From contig NZ_CP138200.1 in assembly GCF_050859025.1 (NCBI RefSeq), positions 4,960,001-5,024,000 on the forward strand: DNA of 64,000 nucleotides. Direction: 5' to 3'. Shown here piece after piece: positions 16,932 through 24,662 of the stretch. The stretch is from Wukongibacter sp050859025 (GTDB taxonomy: Bacteria; Bacillota; Clostridia; Peptostreptococcales; Caminicellaceae). The stretch's first letter is position 1, and the number at the start of each line of letters is the position of its first letter. The notes beneath the pieces are model-generated. The model was not told the DNA's origin. It saw only the letters and a list, made by a program, of their open reading frames with translations, and searched no databases. A program made the translations under genes and the position numbers.

Positions 16932-18434
16932 ATGCTTTCAAATAGAATTAGAAATAATAAACTTTTGGATAAGGTTTGTACTGCTAAAGAAGCTGCAATG
17001 CTGATAAAGGATGGTATGAAAATTGGGACAAGTGGCTTTACACCTTCAGGATATCCAAAGGCAGTTCCACTTGCTTTAGCAGAGCTAGCTAAAAAAAATA
17101 AAGAAAAGATTGAAATTAGTCTTTATACAGGTGCTTCCGTTGGAGATGAATTAGATGGAGCTTTAGCCAGAGCAGATATCATAGGAAAAAGGCTGCCCTA
17201 TCAAACCAACGAAAGTCTTAGAGATCATACTAATGCAGGCAAGTGCGAGTTCTTAGATATGCATCTTAGTCATGTTCCTCACTATGCAAAGCTAGGCTTT
17301 TTAGGAAAAATTGATATTGCTATTATCGAAGCAATTGCAATAACTAAGGAAGGTCATATAATACCATCCACATCAATTGGGACATCCCCTACATATGTTG
17401 AGATGGCGGATAAAGTAATTATTGAAATCAATACAAGTCAACCTCTAGAACTAGAGGGAATGGCCGATATATATACTCCTAGAAATCCTCCATATACAAA
17501 ACCAATACCTATTATTATGCCAAACGATAGAATAGGAACTGAATATATTCCCTGTGGCATAGATAAAATAGCTGCAATAGTAGTTACAGATATAAAGGAT
17601 AATGTTCGTCCCCTAGCACCAACTGATGCCTTATCTCAGAAGATATCAGCAAACCTAATTGACTTTCTTAAAGGGGAAGTTCAAAAGGGAAGATTGACTA
17701 ATGAGCTTCTACCTCTTCAGTCTGGTGTAGGAAGTGTAGCCAATGCAGTATTAGCAGGACTTAATACAACTGATTTTGAAAATCTAGTTTGTTACACCGA
17801 GGTTATACAAGACTCTATGCTTGAGCTTCTAGATACAGGTAAGGTCTTATTCGCTTCTGGTACATCCATAACTCCATCGGCAGAAGGATTAGAAAAATTT
17901 AAAAAGGATATCAAGGACTATAAGGATAAGATTATTTTAAGGCCTCAGGAGATTAGTAATCATCCTGAAATAATCAGGAGACTTGGAGTAATAGCCATAA
18001 ACACTGCTATAGAAGTGGATATCTATGGTAATGTGAATTCAACAAATATCATGGGCTCTAGGATAATGAATGGTATCGGTGGCTCAGGAGACTTCACTAG
18101 AAATGCCTATGTTTCAATCTTTACAACGGCCTCTACTGCTAAAAACGGAGAAATCTCTTCAATTGTTCCTATGGTATCTCATCACGATCATACAGAACAT
18201 GATGTTATGGTTATAGTAACTGAGCAGGGTGTGGCAGACCTAAGGGGCTTAAGTCCAAAGGAAAGGGCTGAATCTATAATAAATAATTGTGCTCATCCTG
18301 ATTTTAGACCAATACTTTTAGATTATTTTAATCGTGCAAAGAAAGGAAAATACAAGCATACACCTCATATATTAAAAGAAGCCTTGTCTTGGCATGATAG
18401 CTTTTTAGAAAGGGGAAGTATGAGGGTTAAGTAG
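16932..18434 (+). CDS. Acetyl-CoA hydrolase/succinate CoA-transferase family enzyme
   Basis: A 500-residue class I CoA-transferase that moves CoA between acyl-CoA and a carboxylate. It aligns in length and layout with the succinyl-CoA:acetate and propionyl-CoA:succinate enzymes (Cat1/ScpC). Landmarks are GTSGFTPSGYPKAVP near residue 35, the catalytic-glutamate region NLVCYTEVIQDSML near 285 and GSGDFTRNAY near 385, where the oxyanion-forming glycine-rich loop lies. The start has a perfect AAGGAGGAA. It is the second gene behind a cobalamin riboswitch, which ties it to succinyl-CoA, the substrate of B12-dependent methylmalonyl-CoA mutase. The exact acyl donor is not settled. Confidence 0.88.
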   Translation: MLSNRIRNNKLLDKVCTAKEAAMLIKDGMKIGTSGFTPSGYPKAVPLALAELAKKNKEKIEISLYTGASVGDELDGALARADIIGKRLPYQTNESLRDHTNAGKCEFLDMHLSHVPHYAKLGFLGKIDIAIIEAIAITKEGHIIPSTSIGTSPTYVEMADKVIIEINTSQPLELEGMADIYTPRNPPYTKPIPIIMPNDRIGTEYIPCGIDKIAAIVVTDIKDNVRPLAPTDALSQKISANLIDFLKGEVQKGRLTNELLPLQSGVGSVANAVLAGLNTTDFENLVCYTEVIQDSMLELLDTGKVLFASGTSITPSAEGLEKFKKDIKDYKDKIILRPQEISNHPEIIRRLGVIAINTAIEVDIYGNVNSTNIMGSRIMNGIGGSGDFTRNAYVSIFTTASTAKNGEISSIVPMVSHHDHTEHDVMVIVTEQGVADLRGLSPKERAESIINNCAHPDFRPILLDYFNRAKKGKYKHTPHILKEALSWHDSFLERGSMRVK

Positions 18435-18464
18435 TTTATATATTGGAGAATAGGGGTGATTGAA

Positions 18465-19313
18465 ATGAAAAAAGCTATACAAGATTACATAATTATTACT
18501 ATAGGAGTAATTATAGTAGCTTTTGGATTATCATTTTTTCTAGTACCAGCTGATTTAGCTGTTGGTGGCGTAACCGGTCTTGCTATGGTTATTAACAATA
18601 TTTTTCCTATTATGTCTATTGGACATATGATGTTTATTATGAATTTGGTACTATTTATCATTGCTTTTATATTGATAGGAAGACAATTTGGAGCTAAGAC
18701 AATATATGCAAGCTTTGCACTCACAGGTGTCATATGGATTATGGATGAATTTGTACCAATATATAATCCTATAGTAAATGATATGTTCTTGAATCTATTC
18801 TTTGGAATCGTTATTCAAGGCATTGGGATGGCAATAATCTTTTATCAAAATGCTTCTACGGGAGGAACTGATATAGCAGCTAAAATATTGAATAAGTTTT
18901 TTCATATTGAAATTGGTAAGGCACTATTGCTTTCTGATTTTGTAATCACACTTTTAGCTGGATTGACCTTTGGACTAGAGCTGGGACTATATGCTTTATT
19001 AGGAGTTATAATGAATGCCTTTATTATTGATAATGTTATTGAGGGTCTAAATCTAAAGATAAGTATCTCTATTATAAGTCTATATCCCGATGAAATAAGA
19101 GAATTTATCAATAAGGATATAAATCGTGGTGCGACCATATATCATGCTGAAGGATCATATACCAATAGTAGTAGAACCGTAATTACTACTGTAATGAACA
19201 AAAAGGAATTTATTAAACTCAAAAAGTTTATTAAGGAAAAGGATAAGAATGCCTTTGTAATGGCTTCAACGGTTAGAGAAGTTCTCGGAAATGGATTTAA
19301 TTTTTCAATATAA
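18465..19313 (+). CDS. YitT-family membrane protein
   Basis: A 282-residue protein with five or six membrane helices in the first 170 residues (the YitT domain, with GGVTGLAM and NASTGGTDIAAK motifs) and a soluble C-terminal DUF2179 domain beginning near residue 195. I prefer the ATG at 18465, eight bases after AGGGGTG, over a GTG three codons upstream. It lies 30 bases after the CoA-transferase gene and is the last gene before a terminator, so it should be under the same riboswitch. YitT proteins are widespread but their substrate is unknown. Confidence 0.85.
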   Translation: MKKAIQDYIIITIGVIIVAFGLSFFLVPADLAVGGVTGLAMVINNIFPIMSIGHMMFIMNLVLFIIAFILIGRQFGAKTIYASFALTGVIWIMDEFVPIYNPIVNDMFLNLFFGIVIQGIGMAIIFYQNASTGGTDIAAKILNKFFHIEIGKALLLSDFVITLLAGLTFGLELGLYALLGVIMNAFIIDNVIEGLNLKISISIISLYPDEIREFINKDINRGATIYHAEGSYTNSSRTVITTVMNKKEFIKLKKFIKEKDKNAFVMASTVREVLGNGFNFSI

Positions 19314-19315
19314 TA

Positions 19316-19364
19316 ACTCTAAGTGAACTCCTTTAAATTATAATCGAGGAGTTCACTTAAGAGT
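19316..19364. terminator. Bidirectional hairpin between convergent genes
   Basis: A perfect 12-base-pair stem (AAGTGAACTCCT at 19321-19332 with AGGAGTTCACTT at 19347-19358) with a further ACTCT/AGAGT extension. It lies three bases after yitT and ahead of the stop of the minus-strand aminotransferase. T-tracts are poor, but stem strength and position fit a shared terminator. Confidence 0.6.
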
Positions 19365-19389
19365 ATACAAATATCATATAAGGTTCCCC

Positions 19390-20541
19390 TTATCCTCTGA
19401 CTATTTTATGTATACTGTCTATAGTATATTTCACCTCTTCAAAGGTATTGAAATGACTGAAACTAAAACGTACAGTACCCTGTGGGAAGGTTTCCAAGCT
19501 TCTATGGGCTGACGGAGCACAATGTAGGCCACACCTCGTCATAATACCATATTCCCTATCTAAAAGATATGACACTTCACCATTATCTCCATCAATAAAA
19601 TCAAGGGACACTACAGCTGTTCTATTCTTTATCCCAGGTAATCCTGCTACTCTTATGCCCTTCATATTTAATACACCTTCAAGAAAATGTTCTGTAAGCT
19701 CCAGCTCCTTATCTCTAATATTTCTAATTCCAGTTTTCATAAGGTATTTGAGGGCCGTATTTAATCCAAAAATACCTGGAAGGTTCATGGTTCCTGGTTC
19801 AAACTTGTCTGGCATATACTCGGGCTGCTCTTCAGATTCAGAATCACTTCCAGTTCCTCCACATATAAGGGACTCCATAGATTTTGCCAACCTATCTCCT
19901 ATAATAAAGCCTCCCGTTCCCTGGGGCCCTAGAAGTCCTTTGTGTCCTGTGAAAGCTATAGCATCTGCATTTATTCTACTATAGTCAATATCAAAAACAC
20001 CAGCAGTTTGTGCACTATCTATTATAAAAATAAGGTTATTCTCTCTACACAGCTTTCCCACTTCATATAATGGAATGATCGTTCCACTCACATTAGAAGC
20101 ATGGGTCATAATAATCGCTTTTGTACTAGATTTTATATACCGCTTAATGGATTCAACATCTAACTCTCCAAAACCATTACACCGTACTTGAGAAATTTCT
20201 ACTCCACGATTACATAGTTGTGATAATGGACGCATCACTGCATTATGTTCCATAGATGATATTATACAATGGTCACCTGACTTCAATATTCCCTTTAGAA
20301 GATAGTTAAGACTCTGTGTTACATTCATTGTAAAAACTACGTTATCGGGCGTATCGAAGTTAAAAATCTCACATAGCATTTCTCTCGTCTCAAGTACTAC
20401 TTCACCTGCAGAAAATGCACTGCTATATGTTCCCCTCTTTACATTAATTCCAATATTCTCTATGTAGTTTTTAACAGCAAGTCCTACACCTGGAGCCTTG
20501 GGAAAAGTAGTAGCTGCATTATCCATATAAATATTACTCAT
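19390..20541 (-). CDS. Class V aminotransferase, cysteine desulfurase-like (EF2568 type)
   Basis: A 383-residue PLP enzyme of the NifS/CsdB fold. The PLP lysine is K201 in TGHKGLLGPQGTGG, with the upstream SHAS-like THASN and DSAQ motifs. Cysteines C337 and C341 (TRCGLHCAP) lie where desulfurases carry the sulfur- or selenium-accepting residue. The sequence fits the EF2568-type family found beside selenium-dependent hydroxylase genes. It diverges from yedE, a putative selenium transporter, with a shared 186-base promoter region. I infer it supplies S or Se from cysteine or selenocysteine to this pathway rather than to general Fe-S assembly. Confidence 0.83.
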   Translation of the reverse strand: MSNIYMDNAATTFPKAPGVGLAVKNYIENIGINVKRGTYSSAFSAGEVVLETREMLCEIFNFDTPDNVVFTMNVTQSLNYLLKGILKSGDHCIISSMEHNAVMRPLSQLCNRGVEISQVRCNGFGELDVESIKRYIKSSTKAIIMTHASNVSGTIIPLYEVGKLCRENNLIFIIDSAQTAGVFDIDYSRINADAIAFTGHKGLLGPQGTGGFIIGDRLAKSMESLICGGTGSDSESEEQPEYMPDKFEPGTMNLPGIFGLNTALKYLMKTGIRNIRDKELELTEHFLEGVLNMKGIRVAGLPGIKNRTAVVSLDFIDGDNGEVSYLLDREYGIMTRCGLHCAPSAHRSLETFPQGTVRFSFSHFNTFEEVKYTIDSIHKIVRG

Positions 20542-20660
20542 AATTGTCTCCCCTCAAATTATAGAGTTCATATATTACTAAGTCTATCATATATCAAATA
20601 GACATATAATCCGTATAGATATTTCTTATGGAATAATATTATAGTATTCGTATTATTAAT

Positions 20661-20690
20661 TAGACATTATATTATTTAGAATAATATAAT
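20661..20690 (+). promoter_or_regulatory. Promoter and palindrome upstream of yedE
   Basis: TAGACA at 20661-20666 and TATAAT at 20685-20690 are 18 bases apart. The same bases form a perfect 11-3-11 inverted repeat (20666-20690) that covers the -10 region, so it may be an operator as well as a promoter. Confidence 0.5.
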
Positions 20691-20727
20691 AATAATGGAT
20701 TAATTACTAAATTTTAGGAGGGATAAA

Positions 20728-21813
20728 ATGAAGGGTAAAAGAGGAATAATTCTTACTGGTGCCATAGTTGGTATTGTAGCAACTATGCTTGTAAAATACG
20801 GTAATCCTGCAAATATGGGCTTTTGTATAGCTTGTTTTTTAAGGGATATATCAGGTTCCTTAGGGCTGCATAGAGCAGCAGTAGTACAGTACATAAGACC
20901 TGAAATCATTGGTCTAGTACTTGGTTCTTTCTTCATCTCCTTAGGTATGAAAGAATTCAAGACTAGAGGTGGTTCTTCACCATTTTTAAGATTTATACTT
21001 GGTTTTATTGTTATGGTAGGGGCACTTATGTTTCTTGGTTGTCCACTTAGAATGGTTCTAAGGATGGCTGGCGGTGATTTAAATGCCTTCGTAGGTCTTG
21101 TTGGTTTTGCTGCTGGTATAGGAATCGGCATATTATTCTTAAACAAAGGCTTTAGTCTTAAAAGAACATATACCCTTTCAAGTCTTGAAGGCTATATGTT
21201 TCCTGGACTTAATGTAGGACTTCTTGTACTACTACTTTCTGCTCCAACATTTATACTTTTTAGTACAGATGGACCTGGTTCACAGCATGCTCCGTGGCTA
21301 ATAGCACTTATAGCAGGTCTTATAGTTGGGTCCTTAGCTCAAAGAACAAGACTCTGTATGGTAGGCGGAATAAGAGATCTTATTCTTTTTAAGGATTCAT
21401 ATCTAATATCTGGTTTTATATCAATATTTGTAGTAGCTTTAATAGGTAGCTTACTGATAAACAACTCCTTTAGTCTAAGCTTTGTCAATCAACCAGTAGC
21501 TCATACCGATGGTCTTTGGAACTTCCTAGGTATGCTACTAGCTGGATGGGGCTCAATACTTTTAGGTGGGTGTCCTCTTCGTCAGCTTATACTTTCTGGT
21601 GAAGGTAATATTGACTCTGTAATATCTGTTATGGGTATGGTTGTCGGTGCAGCATTCTCTCATAACTTTAGCCTTGCAGCCTCTCCAAAGGGTCCTTCTG
21701 CCAATGGTCAAATAGCTGTGATAATAGGTTTTGCAGTGTTATTGGCTGTATCATACTTTAATATAGAAAAATCAGATATAAAAATGAAGGGAGATGTGAA
21801 GCTTGAAGCCTAA
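20728..21813 (+). CDS. yedE: YedE-family putative selenium (sulfur-type) transporter
   Basis: A 361-residue, roughly ten-helix membrane protein of the YeeE/YedE (PF04143) family. Conserved cysteine-containing motifs occur in each half: NMGFCIACFLRD near residue 31, LGCPLRMVLR near 107 and LGGCPLRQLILSGEGN near 275. These cysteines pass a sulfur or selenium species across the membrane in characterised YeeE. Its neighbours (TusA/YedF-like protein, DUF3343 and a cysteine desulfurase) match the known selenium-metabolism gene set, so selenium is the likely cargo. AGGAGGG marks the start. Confidence 0.88.
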   Translation: MKGKRGIILTGAIVGIVATMLVKYGNPANMGFCIACFLRDISGSLGLHRAAVVQYIRPEIIGLVLGSFFISLGMKEFKTRGGSSPFLRFILGFIVMVGALMFLGCPLRMVLRMAGGDLNAFVGLVGFAAGIGIGILFLNKGFSLKRTYTLSSLEGYMFPGLNVGLLVLLLSAPTFILFSTDGPGSQHAPWLIALIAGLIVGSLAQRTRLCMVGGIRDLILFKDSYLISGFISIFVVALIGSLLINNSFSLSFVNQPVAHTDGLWNFLGMLLAGWGSILLGGCPLRQLILSGEGNIDSVISVMGMVVGAAFSHNFSLAASPKGPSANGQIAVIIGFAVLLAVSYFNIEKSDIKMKGDVKLEA

Positions 21814-22015
21814 TTTAATTGATGCAAGGGGTAGATCATGCCCAGAACCCGTACTCATGACAAAAAAAGCTTTGGAGTTACATTCAAATGAAATACAAGT
21901 AATAGTTGATGACACAACTGCTCGTGATAATATCAAAAGATTTGCAAACAACTTAAGCTACAAGGTTGAAATATCTGAGAAGGGTGAGGACTTTGTCCTT
22001 ACATTGAGAAAATAA
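21803..22015 (+). CDS. TusA/SirA (YedF-type) sulfur or selenium carrier
   Basis: A 70-residue single-domain carrier. The active CPxP motif is present as CPEPVL at residues 13-18, where the cysteine carries a persulfide or selenium atom. The start is a TTG at 21803 that overlaps the yedE stop by 11 bases, with GGGAG nearby, so translation is coupled. Coupling to yedE and the following DUF3343 gene suggests it receives the imported chalcogen directly. It is the short form of YedF, lacking the C-terminal extension seen in the full selenium protein. Confidence 0.87.
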   Translation: MKPNLIDARGRSCPEPVLMTKKALELHSNEIQVIVDDTTARDNIKRFANNLSYKVEISEKGEDFVLTLRK

Positions 22016-22017
22016 CA

Positions 22018-22260
22018 ATGGAATACTTAGCAACCTTTTTTACACACTCTGGAGCCATCAAGTATAGAAAATATCTTAATAATCAAGGATATTCAGTTGA
22101 TCTAATGCCAGTACCTCGAAAAGTTAGTTCAAACTGTGGAATAGCTGCAAAATTTAAATTTAATACTGATATAAGATTAATAATAAGTGATGATGTTGAA
22201 CAGCTTTATAAGATAGAAGGAAAAGAATATAAACTATTATACAAAACAGGCGAGGAATAA
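22018..22260 (+). CDS. DUF3343 protein of the selenium cluster
   Basis: An 80-residue protein with the DUF3343 (PF11823) pattern: an aromatic start (YLATFFTHSGAIKYRKYL) and the conserved VPRKVSSNCGIA stretch at residues 37-48, whose single cysteine could bind sulfur or selenium. It starts two bases after the TusA-like stop. The intrinsic terminator is embedded in its last codons. The family recurs beside yedE/yedF and is thought to be part of the same pathway, but no biochemical function is established. Confidence 0.82.
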   Translation: MEYLATFFTHSGAIKYRKYLNNQGYSVDLMPVPRKVSSNCGIAAKFKFNTDIRLIISDDVEQLYKIEGKEYKLLYKTGEE

Positions 22261-22277
22261 ACCTCTCCTGTTTTTTT
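22246..22277 (+). terminator. Terminator overlapping the end of the selenium cluster
   Basis: A ten-base-pair stem with one mismatch (ACAGGCGAGG / CCTCTCCTGT) followed by seven T residues. Its 5' arm lies inside the DUF3343 reading frame. Confidence 0.88.
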
Positions 22278-22390
22278 AGGTAATTTCTCAAATAGAAATC
22301 TGTCTAAATCTCAAGTTTGCTAAACTCCATCTGAGTTTTTTTATATTATTATGTTTATTTCCAATTCTTCCTTTTTGAAAATATCTATGT

Positions 22391-24175
22391 CTAAATTGAT
22401 GGAGAAAGTTCAATAAATCTTTCTATATCCTTTTCTACCAGCTTCAAAGAACTTCTCCAAAAATCTATAGAGTGTACATCAATATCCATCATTTTAGCTA
22501 CCTTAGTAATTGTCTTTTTACCTGTAGCGGCTAAAAGCTTATCATAGTCTGCAATAAAGGATTCTCCTACTTCAAGGTATCTAGAATATAATCCCTTTGC
22601 AAACAATAGACCAAAAGCATATGGGAAGTTATAAAAGTTTCTATTAGCATAATAATAGTGAGTTTTGTTTGCCCACATATAAGGATGCAAAATATTATGA
22701 TCTAATCCATCCCCATATGCTTCCTTTTGAGCTTCAATCATAAGTTTATTTAACTCTTTAGAGGAAAGAGAATATTCTTTTCTATGTTCAAATAATCGTG
22801 ATTCGAAAATAAATCTACTATATATATCCACAATTACCTGAGTGGCATTTTGAAGGACACCTTCTAAAATATTAAAAGCCTCTTCATTATCGGCATCTTT
22901 AAGGGCAGAGTTCATAACTATAGTTTCGCAGAAGATAGAAGCCGTTTCCGCAAGAGGCATAGGGTAACCAGTATTTAATATACTTTCTTCCCTCAAACAT
23001 TTTCCATGATATCCGTGTCCAAGTTCATGAGCCAATGTAATAACATTTTTAAAGCCCCCAGTAAAGTTGGTTAGTATCCTGCTTTCCTTTATTGGATGGA
23101 TATTGTAGCAAAAAGCACCACCTCTTTTACCATTTTTAGGTTCAACATCTATCCATCTTTTTTTTATTGCATTATCAGCATAGTCCGCTAAATTATCACT
23201 GAATGACCTGAAGTTCTTTACTATGTAATCCCTTGCCTCCTCATAGGTAAAGCTTTTACCACTTTTCCCTATTGGAGCAAAAACATCATAGAATGGAAGC
23301 CCATCCTTATGTCCTAAAATCTCAGACTTCTTTTTTAGATACCTACGAAAAGCAAGTAAACTCTCCTTAATTGCATCAATCATATTGTCTAAGGTTTCTT
23401 TATCCATCCTAGAATTTATTAAGGTTTCTTCAAGTGGAGATTTAAATCCACGCATTTTTGATATAGTTATAACCTCTCCCTTTATGCCATTAAGGCAAGC
23501 AGCTAGAGCTACCTCAGTCTTTTCATAGGATTTTATCTCCGCCTCAAAAGCATTTTTTCTTATTCTCGGGTCTTTATCAAGGGCCATATTTCTTACAAAC
23601 GAAAGAGGTAATTGTTTTACTTCACCATCTATTTCAATATCCACAATTTGAGTTGAAGAAAGGGTACCTCTAAGCTTTTCCCAAGCCTTTGATCCCGTAT
23701 TTGACATTTTAGATAGTAATATTTCTTCTCTATCACTTAATAGATATTTATTTTTACTTGCTAGCTCTAATAAGTAAAATCTATGCTCCTTTAAAAGTTC
23801 TGATTGAAGGATTATAGTTTCTAATTCGTCAATATTTCCAAGCCATTTCTGGAATATAACCATAGGCTCCGTCAGCTCTGTTCTTTTTTTCTGTAAGAGC
23901 TCAAGGGCTTTAGATATTTCTTCGTTAGTGGTATCAACACTAAGACTTAGATGAGTATATGCCATAAGCTTTGCATATGTAGATGTAAAATTTCTAATAA
24001 GATTAATATAAGCTTCAATATTAGAAGTAATATTACTTTCAACATTCAACTTATCATTAACCCATTCTTTAATAGAATTAATTTGTTTGTCACATAACTC
24101 TAAATCATCCTCAAATTCCTTGGAATTACAAGATGAATAAAGTTCATTCAAACTCCACTTTGTATCTATTACCAT
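22391..24175 (-). CDS. pepF: Oligoendopeptidase F (M3B)
   Basis: A 594-residue cytosolic zinc metallopeptidase that trims oligopeptides of roughly 7-17 residues. The zinc motif is HELGH at residues 383-387 within NVITLAHELGHGYHG, and the third ligand E follows in ETASIFCETIV some 25 residues later. The rest is the long helical M3 fold of the usual length. I prefer the ATG at 24175, nine bases after AAAGG, over the one three codons upstream that overlaps this sequence. It is a single gene with no evident operon partner. Confidence 0.92.
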   Translation of the reverse strand: MVIDTKWSLNELYSSCNSKEFEDDLELCDKQINSIKEWVNDKLNVESNITSNIEAYINLIRNFTSTYAKLMAYTHLSLSVDTTNEEISKALELLQKKRTELTEPMVIFQKWLGNIDELETIILQSELLKEHRFYLLELASKNKYLLSDREEILLSKMSNTGSKAWEKLRGTLSSTQIVDIEIDGEVKQLPLSFVRNMALDKDPRIRKNAFEAEIKSYEKTEVALAACLNGIKGEVITISKMRGFKSPLEETLINSRMDKETLDNMIDAIKESLLAFRRYLKKKSEILGHKDGLPFYDVFAPIGKSGKSFTYEEARDYIVKNFRSFSDNLADYADNAIKKRWIDVEPKNGKRGGAFCYNIHPIKESRILTNFTGGFKNVITLAHELGHGYHGKCLREESILNTGYPMPLAETASIFCETIVMNSALKDADNEEAFNILEGVLQNATQVIVDIYSRFIFESRLFEHRKEYSLSSKELNKLMIEAQKEAYGDGLDHNILHPYMWANKTHYYYANRNFYNFPYAFGLLFAKGLYSRYLEVGESFIADYDKLLAATGKKTITKVAKMMDIDVHSIDFWRSSLKLVEKDIERFIELSPSI

Positions 24176-24310
24176 TATAATCATCCTTTCGAAATATGTT
24201 GTATCATTATATGTTCTATAATATACATTTTTTTACTATTTGCAAATAGAAATAGCAATATATGAAATAAAAACCATTAAATTATTGTAACAAGCTATGA
24301 GGATTAGATA

Positions 24311-24412
24311 TATAGAGTTCCAAGTAAATCTTAATTTATACATATCAAAATATCCGATGAACCTTAGGATTTTTGATGTATATAAATTAAAGTTTTGACT
24401 GGAATCTCTATA
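24311..24412. repeat. Palindromic repeat family PR1, copy D (inverted orientation)
   Basis: A 102-base TATA-ended element whose reverse complement matches the copies at 51618 and 59666 almost base for base. It sits in the spacer between pepF and the phosphotransferase gene, with no coding content. Confidence 0.88.
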
Positions 24413-24509
24413 TGGAGAGTTTCTAGTAACACTTTATTTATACAATATTGGTCACATAATTTACTAGTCTTACTTATTCTATTATTTCTTAAATTTGAAG
24501 AATGAGCTC

Positions 24510-24534
24510 AAAAAAAGCTACCCTTTGGTAGCTC
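24510..24534 (-). terminator. Terminator of the TetR-phosphotransferase operon
   Basis: On the minus strand, stem AGCTACC / GGTAGCT with loop AAAG is followed by six T residues. It lies 128 bases after the phosphotransferase stop because a 121-base repeat is inserted in the 3' untranslated region. Confidence 0.85.
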
Positions 24535-24655
24535 AGGCTGTTGAGAAACCTGAATTTCTTAGTTGTTGCTTCAATCAAGAAGCATTACGTATGTCTCTAT
24601 ACGCTGTGGTTTCTTGATTTCAGCACGTCTCGAACTCCAGATTTCTCAAAAGCCT
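24535..24655. repeat. Palindromic repeat family PR2, copy 1
   Basis: A 121-base element whose ends are inverted repeats (AGGCTGTTGAGAAA against TTTCTCAAAAGCCT). Inside, a second hairpin is built around TTACGTATGTCTCTATACGC. The same 121-base unit occurs at 59229-59349 at about 80 per cent identity. It is inserted between the stop codon and the terminator of the phosphotransferase operon. Confidence 0.85.
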
Positions 24656-24662
24656 CTCAGAT

